A stretch of DNA of 64,000 nt from Corallibacter vietnamensis (lineage in GTDB: Bacteria > Bacteroidota > Bacteroidia > Flavobacteriales > Flavobacteriaceae). The translations under genes were made by a program, and so were the position numbers. The DNA lies in contig NZ_BAABBI010000001.1 of NCBI RefSeq assembly GCF_039537875.1, positions 1,364,001-1,428,000 on the forward strand. Reading direction: 5' to 3'. Below are positions 32,845 through 41,827 of the stretch, one piece after another. The number at the start of each line of letters is the position of its first letter. Positions within the stretch are counted from its first letter, which is position 1. The notes under the pieces are model-generated. The model saw only the letters and a list, made by a program, of their open reading frames with translations. It did not search any database and was not told the DNA's origin.

Positions 32845-33552
32845 ATGTTAGGATTATTAATAATACTAGTAATCTCATGGGCACTCTTACGCTTTGTTGA
32901 GAAAAAAAATATCGATGTTTTAGGTGTTATTCTATACCCAAAACGATTAACCCAATTTATACTTGGATTTATATTTATCGTGCTAGTTACTCTTGTAAAT
33001 ATAGGTGTTGAAACTTTTGTTTTAAAAGTAGAATGGGAATTACAATCAACATTTAATTACAAGCTGTTTTTTGGCGCAGTTGTTTACCATTTAAAGTCAG
33101 CTCTAACCGAAGATTTAGTTTTTAGAGGTGCTCTTTTATATATACTAATACATAAGTTAGGTGCAAAGTGGGCCATTTTAATTTCTGCCTTGTTTTTTGG
33201 AGTGTATCATGTGTTTTCCTATGGCATGATTGGAGATAGATGGATTGCTGTCGTATATGTGATTTTGGTAACAGGTTTTACAGGTTATGTTTGGGCTTAT
33301 ACATTTTATAAAACAAAATCCATAATGATGGGTTTAGGGTTTCATTTAGGTGTGAATTTAATGAACGCCTGTTTTTTTGAATCGCAACCTTATGGTGAAA
33401 TTTTCTTTCAGAAAGTATCAAGTATAGACATCAACGATTGGAATTGGTTGTTTTTTAATTTGTTTAAAGGCTTGTTTCCTTCTTTAGCTACTTTGGTTTG
33501 TTTAAAGTTGTTGTTAAAATCAAAGTTGTATTCCAAAATAGAAAAGAAATAA
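32845..33552 (+). CDS. CPBP family intramembrane protease-like protein
   Basis: Polytopic membrane protein of 235 residues with about six or seven helices. The CPBP (CAAX protease/bacteriocin-processing) motifs are present but slightly altered. Motif 1 reads EDLVFRG where EExxxR is usual. Motif 2 is FGVYHVFSYG, and motif 3 is GLGFHLGVNLMNA with the expected His and Asn. The glutamate, arginine and histidines needed for catalysis remain, so activity is plausible but untested. It follows the membrane HTH regulator by 23 bp on the same strand, most likely as one operon. Confidence 0.84.
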   Translation: MLGLLIILVISWALLRFVEKKNIDVLGVILYPKRLTQFILGFIFIVLVTLVNIGVETFVLKVEWELQSTFNYKLFFGAVVYHLKSALTEDLVFRGALLYILIHKLGAKWAILISALFFGVYHVFSYGMIGDRWIAVVYVILVTGFTGYVWAYTFYKTKSIMMGLGFHLGVNLMNACFFESQPYGEIFFQKVSSIDINDWNWLFFNLFKGLFPSLATLVCLKLLLKSKLYSKIEKK

Positions 33553-33884
33553 AAGGAGTGTCAACCAGGACTTGTTTTAGGTTCTTGTAGAAAAAAATCA
33601 ATCATGACAACTGCTTTTGAGTAGGGTAAAAGCATTTAAAAACATGAAGGATTTCTAGGTATGATGTGGTAAACATATATACAAATGCTTATAGAAGTGA
33701 GTGAAGTCTAATCTTAAAAAACTGTAATTTCCCCAAGATATTTCATTTGTAAAAAGTAATATTAATCTTACATTTATATTGATTGAATATGTATTTTATC
33801 GATTAAATGTATTTTTTTTTAGTTTATTAGTGTGTTTTTTTAGTATATTTAAGTACTCCCATAGAACTTTAAAGATGCAATACT
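33553..33884. other. Gene-free intergenic region
   Basis: About 332 bp between the CPBP gene and the C1q-like gene. A 7-bp stem (TGCTTTT / AAAAGCA, about 33611-33633) has no T-run and is not a good terminator. The last 100 bp are extremely AT-rich. I see no coding frame, RNA gene or clear promoter. Confidence 0.55.
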
Positions 33885-34562
33885 ATGTTTGTGAAATTAA
33901 AGTTTGTACTTATTTTTGTTTTTTCAATGCCTGTATTTTCTCAAGTTGGGATTAATACAACATCACCTACTGCATCATTAGATGTTAACGGGGATTTGAG
34001 AATTAGAACCATAGAAGAAGAAACCAACCCTTTAACTAAATCTATAATAGCTAAAGACTCTGTGCTAGTTACTTCTGGAGAGATTGTAAAATCAATACCC
34101 TCAAAAGAGATTATAAATTCAGTTCTTTTGTCAGCAGTAAAAGGTGGTTTTTCAGGGCCTGCAGCTTCAAGCATTACGTTGGGCTCTTTGTATGAAGACC
34201 TTGTTTTTGATAGTGAAGAATTTGATTTAAATGATGAGTTTAATGTTTCTACAGGAGTCTTTACAGCCAAACAAGATGGTATTTATCAAGTCACTGTACA
34301 GATTAATTCAAGCAGTGCTATTGCAGTCTCAACAGATTATGGTGTCTGTATTTTAAAAAACAATGCGTTGGTTGCAAGAGAAAATTTTGCAAACATAAGT
34401 TTGCTTGGGCTTAACTTAACACCGCCTATTCGTAAAACTCAAGCGTTACTACAGTTAAGTGCTAATGATACTATATCGTTTCAAATTTTTTCAAACTTGC
34501 TATCTGTAAATTTACTTTCTAATTCAATTGATACTTTTTTTACTATTGTTCAAATAAGATAG
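33885..34562 (+). CDS. Secreted protein with C1q/TNF-like domain
   Basis: Exported protein of 225 residues with a signal peptide (MFVKLKFVLIFVFSMPVFSQ). The mature part begins VGINTTSPTASLDVNGDLRI, a motif common at the start of flavobacterial surface proteins. The C-terminal 130 residues resemble a C1q-type jelly roll (FNVSTGVFTAKQDGIYQVTV, GVCILKNNALVARENF, ALLQLSANDTISFQIF). It shares this architecture with the protein at 26847-27536, although the sequences are not close. No sorting domain is seen, so its final location is unclear. It is a single gene between gene-poor AT-rich spacers. Confidence 0.72.
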   Translation: MFVKLKFVLIFVFSMPVFSQVGINTTSPTASLDVNGDLRIRTIEEETNPLTKSIIAKDSVLVTSGEIVKSIPSKEIINSVLLSAVKGGFSGPAASSITLGSLYEDLVFDSEEFDLNDEFNVSTGVFTAKQDGIYQVTVQINSSSAIAVSTDYGVCILKNNALVARENFANISLLGLNLTPPIRKTQALLQLSANDTISFQIFSNLLSVNLLSNSIDTFFTIVQIR

Positions 34563-34757
34563 TTGATACTTTTACAAGTAAAATAGCGCATATAAGAGCT
34601 TGTTTTTGTTTTCTGGTTTTTATAATGCTTTAAAAATATTCGAAATCTAATTTAAGGTGCTTTTTAAGCGTTTTAAGAAACTTTTTTAGAAATTAACAAA
34701 TGTTGATAATTTCTTCGTTAACTCGTTAAAATACTTTTAAAAGGCTTAATAATTTGT

Positions 34758-34765
34758 TATCTTTG
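34758..34765 (+). promoter_or_regulatory. Putative -7 box for gyrB
   Basis: TATCTTTG is an exact TAnnTTTG match, 73 bp before the gyrB ATG. A terminator-like hairpin lies between the box and the gene. No clear -33 TTG is present. Confidence 0.55.
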
Positions 34766-34780
34766 TTAGAATCTCATAAG

Positions 34781-34804
34781 AGACGCAACAGGCGTCTTTT
34801 TTTC
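34781..34804 (+). promoter_or_regulatory. Terminator-like hairpin in the gyrB leader
   Basis: AGACGC (34781-34786), loop AACAG, GCGTCT (34792-34797), then an unbroken T-run to 34803. It has the form of an intrinsic terminator, but lies 16 bp downstream of the TATCTTTG box and 35 bp before gyrB. It could be an attenuator, or an end point for transcripts coming from upstream. Confidence 0.6.
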
Positions 34805-34838
34805 TGTAAAATAAGAACTAAATCATATTAAAATAAAA

Positions 34839-36776
34839 ATGAGCGAAGAAAACAAAAAACAGTATGGTGCAGACAGTATCCAAGCCCTTGAGGGAATGGA
34901 GCACGTGCGTATGCGTCCATCGATGTATATTGGAGACGTAGGTGTAAGAGGTTTACACCATTTGGTTTATGAAGTAGTTGATAACTCCATTGATGAAGCT
35001 TTAGCAGGACATTGTGATAATATCACAGTAACTATAAATGAGGATAACTCAATTACCACAGAAGATGACGGTCGTGGTATTCCAGTTGGATTACATAAAA
35101 AAGAAGGTGTTTCAGCGCTAGAGGTTGTAATGACTAAAATTGGTGCAGGAGGTAAGTTTGATAAAGATTCTTATAAAGTATCAGGTGGACTTCATGGTGT
35201 TGGTGTAAGTTGTGTTAATGCTCTATCAGAAAACCTGAAAGCTACAGTATACAGAGAAGGTAAAATATGGGAGCAAGAATACGAAAGAGGTAAAACCTTA
35301 TATCCTGTAAAAACTGTTGGCGATACAGACAAAACAGGAACCATTGTAACTTTTAAACCAGATCCACAAATATTTCAACAAACTTTAGAGTATAATTATG
35401 ATACTTTAGCAAGTAGAATGCGTGAGTTGGCATACCTTAATAAGGGTATCACGGTACATTTAGTTGATAAACGTCACAAAAAAGAAGACGGAAGTTTTGA
35501 AGGAGAAACATTCCATTCAGAAGAAGGACTTTCTGAATTTGTGAAGTTTTTAGATGGTAACAGAGAGCCTTTAATGAACGATGTTATTTCTTTTGAAGGA
35601 GAGAAGAACGGAGTGCCTGTTGAGGTTGCTATGGTTTACAATACGTCATATGCAGAAAACTTACATTCTTATGTAAACAACATTAACACACACGAAGGTG
35701 GAACCCATCTTTCAGGTTTCCGTCGTGGTTTGACGCATACCTTAAAAAAGTATGCTGACGAATCAGGAATGTTAGATAAGCTGAAATTTGATATTGCAGG
35801 AGATGATTTCCGTGAAGGATTAACAGCTATCGTATCAGTAAAAGTTGCCGAGCCTCAATTTGAAGGACAAACTAAAACAAAGTTAGGAAACAGAGAAGTA
35901 TCTGCTTCTGTAAGTCAGGCAGTTTCTGAAATGCTTGCAGACTACCTTGAAGAGCATCCTGATGAAGCAAAAACCATTGTTCAAAAAGTAATACTTGCAG
36001 CGCAAGCACGTCATGCAGCTCAAAAAGCGCGTGAAATGGTACAGCGTAAAACAGTGATGAGTATTGGTGGCTTGCCAGGTAAATTAAGTGACTGTTCAGA
36101 GCAAGATCCAGAAAAATGTGAAGTATTCCTAGTAGAGGGAGATTCGGCAGGTGGAACTGCAAAACAAGGCCGTGATAGAGCATTTCAAGCTATTCTTCCA
36201 CTACGTGGTAAGATATTGAATGTTGAAAAAGCAATGACACATAAAGTGTTTGAAAACGAAGAAATTAAAAATATTTTCACAGCACTTGGTGTAACTATTG
36301 GTACAGAAGAAGATAGTAAGGCATTAAACTTATCTAAATTACGTTATCACAAAGTCGTTATTATGTGTGATGCCGATATTGATGGTAGTCACATTGCTAC
36401 ACTTATTTTGACATTCTTCTTTAGGTACATGAAAGAACTAATAGAAAACGGTCATATATACATAGCAACACCTCCTTTATATTTAGTTAAAAAAGGACAA
36501 AAGAAACGTTATGCATGGTCAGACAAAGAGCGAGATGATATCGCTGAAGAGTTTGGAGGCAGTGTAAGTGTTCAACGTTATAAGGGTCTTGGAGAGATGA
36601 ATGCTGAACAATTATGGGATACTACAATGAACCCAGAGTTTAGAACACTTCGTCAAGTAAATATTGATAACGGTGGTGAAGCAGATCGTATTTTCTCAAT
36701 GCTTATGGGAGATGAAGTGCCTCCTCGTAGAGAATTTATTGAGAAAAATGCCATATACGCAAATATTGATGCGTAA
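34839..36776 (+). CDS. gyrB: DNA gyrase subunit B
   Basis: ATPase subunit of DNA gyrase, which introduces negative supercoils, 645 residues. The GHKL ATPase part shows MRPSMYIGDVGVRGLHHLVY, EVVDNSIDEA, DDGRGIPVG and GGLHGVGVSCVNALS. The TOPRIM domain shows EVFLVEGDSAGGTAKQGRDR and MCDADIDGSHIATLIL. The C-terminal YKGLGEMNAEQLWDTTMNP is typical of GyrB. The length is that of short GyrB proteins without the 170-residue insert of enterobacteria. It is a single gene with a possible attenuator in its leader and a terminator after it. ParE is less likely given the close match to the GyrB pattern. Confidence 0.96.
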   Translation: MSEENKKQYGADSIQALEGMEHVRMRPSMYIGDVGVRGLHHLVYEVVDNSIDEALAGHCDNITVTINEDNSITTEDDGRGIPVGLHKKEGVSALEVVMTKIGAGGKFDKDSYKVSGGLHGVGVSCVNALSENLKATVYREGKIWEQEYERGKTLYPVKTVGDTDKTGTIVTFKPDPQIFQQTLEYNYDTLASRMRELAYLNKGITVHLVDKRHKKEDGSFEGETFHSEEGLSEFVKFLDGNREPLMNDVISFEGEKNGVPVEVAMVYNTSYAENLHSYVNNINTHEGGTHLSGFRRGLTHTLKKYADESGMLDKLKFDIAGDDFREGLTAIVSVKVAEPQFEGQTKTKLGNREVSASVSQAVSEMLADYLEEHPDEAKTIVQKVILAAQARHAAQKAREMVQRKTVMSIGGLPGKLSDCSEQDPEKCEVFLVEGDSAGGTAKQGRDRAFQAILPLRGKILNVEKAMTHKVFENEEIKNIFTALGVTIGTEEDSKALNLSKLRYHKVVIMCDADIDGSHIATLILTFFFRYMKELIENGHIYIATPPLYLVKKGQKKRYAWSDKERDDIAEEFGGSVSVQRYKGLGEMNAEQLWDTTMNPEFRTLRQVNIDNGGEADRIFSMLMGDEVPPRREFIEKNAIYANIDA

Positions 36777-36784
36777 AACAAACT

Positions 36785-36816
36785 AAAAAGCGAAAGATTA
36801 ACCTTTCGCTTTTTTA
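36785..36816 (+). terminator. Intrinsic terminator after gyrB
   Basis: AAAAAGCGAAAG pairs with CTTTCGCTTTTT around a short loop and ends in a T-run, 8 bp past the gyrB stop. Confidence 0.85.
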
Positions 36817-36891
36817 ATTACATGATAAATAATTTGTAATTTCGTAATCTTAAAAATCAACACATTAAATACAAATAAACAATAAAAAAAT

Positions 36892-37818
36892 ATGAAAGTA
36901 ACAGTAGTTGGAGCAGGAGCAGTAGGTGCAAGTTGTGCAGAGTATATAGCAATTAAAAATTTTGCTTCAGAAGTCGTTTTATTAGACATTAAAGAAGGTT
37001 TTGCTGAAGGTAAAGCAATGGATTTAATGCAAACAGCTTCATTAAATGGTTTTGACACTAAAATAACAGGAGTAACTAACGATTATACTAAAACAGCAAA
37101 CAGTGATATCTGTGTAATTACATCAGGAATTCCTCGTAAACCAGGAATGACTCGTGAGGAATTAATAGGTATCAATGCAGGTATTGTAAAAACAGTATCA
37201 GCTAGTCTTATTGAAAACTCTCCTAACACAATTATAATTGTAGTTAGTAACCCAATGGATACCATGACGTATTTAGTTCACAAAACAACAGGGTTACCTA
37301 AGCATAGAATAATAGGTATGGGTGGCGCATTAGATTCTGCACGTTTCAAATACAGATTGGCAGAAGCTTTAGAAGCGCCTATAAGCGATGTAGATGGTAT
37401 GGTTATTGGTGGTCATAGTGACGTAGGTATGGTGCCTCTAACACGTTTAGCAACTCGTAATTCAGTTCCTGTATCTAAATTTTTATCAGATGATAGATTA
37501 AATCAAGTAAAAGAAGATACTAAAGTAGGTGGAGCTACATTAACAAAATTATTAGGAACATCAGCTTGGTATGCGCCAGGAGCTGCTGTAAGCGGATTGG
37601 TTCAAGCTATTGCTTGTGATCAGAAAAAAATGTTCCCATGTTCAGCATTATTACAAGGAGAGTATGGCTTAAACGATTTATGTATTGGTGCTCCAGTAAT
37701 TTTAGGTAGAAAAGGTATCGAGAAAGTTGTAGAAATAGAACTAACTGATGCAGAAAAAGAACACTTACACACAAGTGCTGAAGGTGTTATGAAAACAAAT
37801 GGGTTATTAGAACTATAA
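36892..37818 (+). CDS. mdh: Malate dehydrogenase
   Basis: NAD-dependent malate dehydrogenase of the lactate dehydrogenase-like type (the MDH3 group), 308 residues, TCA cycle. The Rossmann motif VTVVGAGAVGASCAEY covers 2-17, and the NAD-selecting Asp sits in EVVLLDIKEG. The substrate-binding loop PRKPGMTREELIGIN supplies the Arg residues that distinguish malate from lactate. DVDGMVIGGHSDVGMVPL holds the catalytic His. Length and order are normal. The gene that follows after 31 bp encodes an exported protein and may be co-transcribed. Confidence 0.95.
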   Translation: MKVTVVGAGAVGASCAEYIAIKNFASEVVLLDIKEGFAEGKAMDLMQTASLNGFDTKITGVTNDYTKTANSDICVITSGIPRKPGMTREELIGINAGIVKTVSASLIENSPNTIIIVVSNPMDTMTYLVHKTTGLPKHRIIGMGGALDSARFKYRLAEALEAPISDVDGMVIGGHSDVGMVPLTRLATRNSVPVSKFLSDDRLNQVKEDTKVGGATLTKLLGTSAWYAPGAAVSGLVQAIACDQKKMFPCSALLQGEYGLNDLCIGAPVILGRKGIEKVVEIELTDAEKEHLHTSAEGVMKTNGLLEL

Positions 37819-37849
37819 TAACTTAATTATTAACCTTAAAACAATCACA

Positions 37850-38515
37850 ATGAAAAAAATATTCTTATTATTAGTTTTAGCCATCAGTTCGTCTGTTTTT
37901 TCTCAAGAAGAACTAACAGAAGGTGTTGTGACTTCAAAAATGACACTATCTAGCGAAAATGAGCAAATGAAAGCTCAATTTGCAATGATTGGTGATATCA
38001 TGTCTACAACATACTTTAAAAACCAGATGTCGCGTTCAGAATCTGATAATCCAATGTCAGGAAAACAAACCGTTATCATTGATAATGATAAAAAAGAGAT
38101 GTTGATGTTAATGGACAATCCTATGGCGGGAAAAATGTACATGAAACAAAACATTGAGCCATCAGAAGAAGATTTAGAAGGAACAACAATTACAGAAGGA
38201 ACCGAAACTAAAAAAGTTTTAGGGTATGACTGTAAGCAGTATTTTATTGAAACAGAAAAAGATGGAAATAAAGCAAAAATTGAATTTTTTGTAACAGATA
38301 AGTTAACAGCTGTATCTCAACAAACTGCTAGTTTTGGTGATAAAATAAAAGGATTTCCTCTTTACATGAAAATGGATATGACTCAAATGGGAATGGATAT
38401 GACAATGACTTATGAAGTGACTGAAATAAAAAAAGAATCAGTTGCTGATGATAAATTTGACATGACACCACCAGAAGGTTATACAGAGGCTCAAGCCGGA
38501 ATGGGAGGTAATTAA
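37850..38515 (+). CDS. Exported DUF4412-like protein
   Basis: Exported protein of 221 residues with a signal peptide (MKKIFLLLVLAISSSVFSQ). It is rich in methionine (MLMLMDNPMAGKMYMKQN and MKMDMTQMGMDMTMTYEVTE). The overall pattern (an early G.V..KM.L, a central KVLGYDCKQYFIET, then FFVTDKL and a final MTYEVTEIKKESVADDKFDM) fits the DUF4412 / LolA-like outer-membrane-binding families, whose role is unsettled. The methionine clusters could bind copper, but that is inference. It lies 31 bp after mdh and is followed by a terminator. Confidence 0.68.
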   Translation: MKKIFLLLVLAISSSVFSQEELTEGVVTSKMTLSSENEQMKAQFAMIGDIMSTTYFKNQMSRSESDNPMSGKQTVIIDNDKKEMLMLMDNPMAGKMYMKQNIEPSEEDLEGTTITEGTETKKVLGYDCKQYFIETEKDGNKAKIEFFVTDKLTAVSQQTASFGDKIKGFPLYMKMDMTQMGMDMTMTYEVTEIKKESVADDKFDMTPPEGYTEAQAGMGGN

Positions 38516-38536
38516 AATATAATACCATTATAAAAC

Positions 38537-38568
38537 AAAAAACAGCTCTATTGAGCTGTTTTTTTGTT
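38537..38568 (+). terminator. Intrinsic terminator after the DUF4412-like gene
   Basis: AACAGCTC (38541-38548) pairs with GAGCTGTT (38553-38560), flanked by an A-run and a T-run. Confidence 0.82.
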
Positions 38569-38596
38569 GCATATCTTTTAGAAACTACCAAAACCT

Positions 38597-38628
38597 TTTG
38601 CTAAATCAGTATAGAAAATATATATTTG
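38597..38628 (+). promoter_or_regulatory. Promoter of secDF
   Basis: TTTG (38597-38600), 20-bp spacer, TATATTTG (38621-38628), then C. This matches the Bacteroidota housekeeping promoter at both elements with a good spacing. The start of transcription is expected near 38635, about 40 bp before the ATG. Confidence 0.75.
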
Positions 38629-38675
38629 CTCGTTTTTAAAAATATGAACAAATAAACTAATTAATTTAACACATA

Positions 38676-41600
38676 ATGCAAAATAAAGGATTAGTAAAAC
38701 TATTTGCAATTTTGTTTGGTTTGGTAAGTATTTATCAACTATCATTTACGTTTAAGGCAAATCAAATTGAAGATGAGGCAAAAGAAGTTGCTATTAGTAA
38801 GGTTTCTACAACAGATGAAAATTATATAGAGAAAAGGAGCGCTGCCGAAAATGAGTATTTAGAATCAATTTCTAACGATACAGTTTACAATATTGGTATT
38901 GCTAAATATACTTACAATGAGGTTAAGGAAAACGCCATGAATTTAGGTTTAGACCTTAAAGGTGGTGTAAATGTTATTTTGCAAGTTTCTGTAAAAGACA
39001 TATTAAAAGGTCTTGCAGCTTACAGTAAAAATCCAGTATTTAACAAAGCGTTAGACGACGCGTCTGAATTACAAAAAAACAGTCAGAATACATATTTAGA
39101 GGATTTCTTTATTGCTTTTGATAAAATTAAAGGAGATACAAAATTAGCTTCTCCAGAGATTTTTGCAAACAGAGCTTTAAGTGATGAGATAACATTTGAT
39201 ATGTCTGATGATGAGGTGAAGCCTATCATAGATAGAAAAATAGACGAATCTATTGTTTCTGCATTTGAAGTATTACGTAAGCGTATTGATGAGTTTGGTG
39301 TAACATCTCCAAACATTCAACGTTTAGAATCTTCAGGACGTATTTTAGTAGAATTACCAGGAGTTAAAGATGCAGAGCGAGCTACAAAATTATTACAAAG
39401 TACTGCGCAATTAGAATTCTGGTATGCTTATAAAGGAGAGCAATTCTATAACTTTATCAATCAAGCAAACGAATTGCTAAAAGAGATTGTTGTTACAGAA
39501 GAAGATAAAACAGAAGAAGTAGCTGAAGCTCCTCAAGATGCTGAAGAAGATAAAATTGCTGACTTATTAGGTGATGACCCAGATTCTACGGATGTAGCTC
39601 AAAATAATCCTTTAGCTAAATTGATACAAGGATTAGGTTATCAAGGTGGGCCTATTATAGCTAGATTTGCTTCTGCAGATAAGCAAACAGTGCTTGACTA
39701 CTTAAACATGCCTCAAGTACGTGCATTATTACCAGCAGAACAACGTAACGTAAAGTTTGTTTTTGGTAAGCCAGAGAAAAACAGTGAGATAGTTGACCTT
39801 TATGCATTAGAAGGTAACAGAGATAATATACCACCATTAAGCGGTGCTGTAATTACAGATGCTAGACAAGAGTATGGACCAACAGGAAAACCTATGGTAA
39901 CCATGCAAATGAACGGAAAAGGAGCTAAAATCTGGGAAGAAATGACTGGGAGAGCTTTTGCTGAAGGAAGTGAAATTGCTATCGTACTTGATAATGTTGT
40001 TTATTCAGCACCAGGAGTAACTACTGGCGCAATTTCAGGCGGGAATTCTCAAATTTCTGGAAGCTTTACACTTAATGAAGCTACAGATTTAGCAAACGTA
40101 TTAAGAGCTGGTAAATTACCTGCATCTGCAGATATTATTCAAAGTGACGTCATTGGGCCATCATTAGGTCATGAAGCTATTCAAAGTGGTCAAATGTCAT
40201 TCTTAATAGCATTAGCACTTGTGCTTTTATGGATGGTTTTTTATTACGGTAAAGCAGGTTTATTTGCTGATATCGCAATGTTATTAAACATATTATTAAT
40301 CTTTGGTGTGTTATCAGGATTAGGAGCAGTATTAACACTTCCTGGTATTGCAGGTATTGTTCTTACTATAGGTATGTCAGTTGATGCAAACGTACTTATA
40401 TTTGAAAGAATTAGGGAAGAACTAGATAAAGGAAAATCTCAAAAAGAAGCTATTCAAGATGGGTTCAGTAATGCGTTATCATCAATTCTTGATGCAAACA
40501 TTACTACAGGTTTAACAGCATTAATCTTATTCATTTTTGGAACAGGTCCAATTAAAGGTTTTGCGACTACGTTATTAATAGGTATTGCTACATCATTATT
40601 TACAGCAATCTTTATCACTAGATTAATTGTAGATTGGTACGTAAATAGAGGTGGTCAATTAACATTCTCTACAGGAATTACTAAAAACCTATTCAGAGGT
40701 ATTAATATTAATTTCTTAAAGAAAAGAAAAACAGCTTACATATTCTCTGCTGTACTTATTGTTTTAAGTTTAGGATCATTATTTACCAACGGATTAGATC
40801 AAGGTGTAGATTTTGTTGGGGGTAGAACATACCAAGTGCGTTTCTCTGAAGATGTAAGCGCATCTGAAGTAACAGCAACATTATCTGATGTGTTTGGTAG
40901 TGCCGATGCTAAACTAATTGGTAATACAAATCGAGAACTTAAAATTACTACAAAGTTTAAAGTTGATGAAACTAGCGCTGAAGTAGATGAAGAAATTAGA
41001 CAAACATTATTCAACAGTTTACAACCACAATTAAATATTAGCTACGAAGATTTTATAGCTAATGATGAAGGTAAACAAGTAGGTTTAATGAAATACTATA
41101 AGGTAAGTCCAACTATTGCTGATGATATCAAAAAAGAATCTTTCTGGGCAATTTTAGGATCACTTATAGTTGTATTCCTTTACATCTTATCGCGTTTTAA
41201 AAGATGGCAATTCTCTCTTGGAGCTGTTGCGGCAGTTTTCCATGATGTTGTAATCGTGTTAGGAGTATTCTCATTAACGTACAAGTTTATGCCTTTTACA
41301 ATGGAGATTGATCAAGCGTTTATTGCTGCGATATTAACCGTTATTGGTTACTCATTAAACGATACCGTGGTTGTATTTGATAGAATTCGTGAATTCTTCA
41401 ATGAGCACACAGGTTGGGATTTTGATAAGGTTATAAATGCATCTTTAAGTAGTACATTAAGTAGAACATTAAATACGTCTTTAACAACATTAGTTGTGCT
41501 ATTAGCTATCTTCATTTTTGGTGGGGATTCTATTAGAGGCTTCATGTTTGCTTTAATTGTAGGTGTTATAGTAGGTACTTATTCATCGTTATTTATAGCG

Positions 41601-41693
41601 ACTCCTATTATGTATGACACTGTTAAAAAAGGTGATGCAAAAGACGCTTTAAAAAATAAAGCTAAAGAAGAAGAGGAAGAAGCTCAAGCTTAA
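38676..41693 (+). CDS. secDF: Protein translocase subunit SecDF (fused)
   Basis: Inner-membrane translocation factor of 1005 residues in which SecD and SecF are one chain, as is usual in Bacteroidota. It uses the proton gradient to help proteins leave the Sec channel. The SecD part has MNLGLDLKGGVNVILQV, the first periplasmic domain with RIDEFGVTSPNIQRLESSGR and ILVELPGVKDAERATKLLQS, and the helix cluster GIVLTIGMSVDANVLIFERI. The SecF part begins near 670 (NINFLKKRKTAYIFSAVLIV), with GVDFVGGRTYQVRF and TVIGYSLNDTVVVFDRIREF. An acidic tail ends the protein. A well-formed promoter precedes it and a terminator follows. Confidence 0.96.
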   Translation: MQNKGLVKLFAILFGLVSIYQLSFTFKANQIEDEAKEVAISKVSTTDENYIEKRSAAENEYLESISNDTVYNIGIAKYTYNEVKENAMNLGLDLKGGVNVILQVSVKDILKGLAAYSKNPVFNKALDDASELQKNSQNTYLEDFFIAFDKIKGDTKLASPEIFANRALSDEITFDMSDDEVKPIIDRKIDESIVSAFEVLRKRIDEFGVTSPNIQRLESSGRILVELPGVKDAERATKLLQSTAQLEFWYAYKGEQFYNFINQANELLKEIVVTEEDKTEEVAEAPQDAEEDKIADLLGDDPDSTDVAQNNPLAKLIQGLGYQGGPIIARFASADKQTVLDYLNMPQVRALLPAEQRNVKFVFGKPEKNSEIVDLYALEGNRDNIPPLSGAVITDARQEYGPTGKPMVTMQMNGKGAKIWEEMTGRAFAEGSEIAIVLDNVVYSAPGVTTGAISGGNSQISGSFTLNEATDLANVLRAGKLPASADIIQSDVIGPSLGHEAIQSGQMSFLIALALVLLWMVFYYGKAGLFADIAMLLNILLIFGVLSGLGAVLTLPGIAGIVLTIGMSVDANVLIFERIREELDKGKSQKEAIQDGFSNALSSILDANITTGLTALILFIFGTGPIKGFATTLLIGIATSLFTAIFITRLIVDWYVNRGGQLTFSTGITKNLFRGININFLKKRKTAYIFSAVLIVLSLGSLFTNGLDQGVDFVGGRTYQVRFSEDVSASEVTATLSDVFGSADAKLIGNTNRELKITTKFKVDETSAEVDEEIRQTLFNSLQPQLNISYEDFIANDEGKQVGLMKYYKVSPTIADDIKKESFWAILGSLIVVFLYILSRFKRWQFSLGAVAAVFHDVVIVLGVFSLTYKFMPFTMEIDQAFIAAILTVIGYSLNDTVVVFDRIREFFNEHTGWDFDKVINASLSSTLSRTLNTSLTTLVVLLAIFIFGGDSIRGFMFALIVGVIVGTYSSLFIATPIMYDTVKKGDAKDALKNKAKEEEEEAQA

Positions 41694-41716
41694 TTCTCTT
41701 ATAACATACAATACAT

Positions 41717-41755
41717 AAAAAAATCCCTTTCAAATATTTTGAAAGGGATTTTTTA
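41717..41755. terminator. Bidirectional terminator after secDF
   Basis: AAAATCCCTTTCAAA pairs with TTTGAAAGGGATTTT with an A-run and a T-run at the ends. It may also help end the minus-strand DUF192 transcript. Confidence 0.85.
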
Positions 41756-41827
41756 TTGAGTGATTTTTAATGTGTATAACACTTTAAACGGAATGTAGTT
41801 TAAGCATTATAATAGCTTTAAAAAGGT

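Noticed and set aside
35872..36183. Antisense frame of 103 codons in gyrB
   Set aside because: Shadow of the strongly conserved gyrB frame; no independent support.
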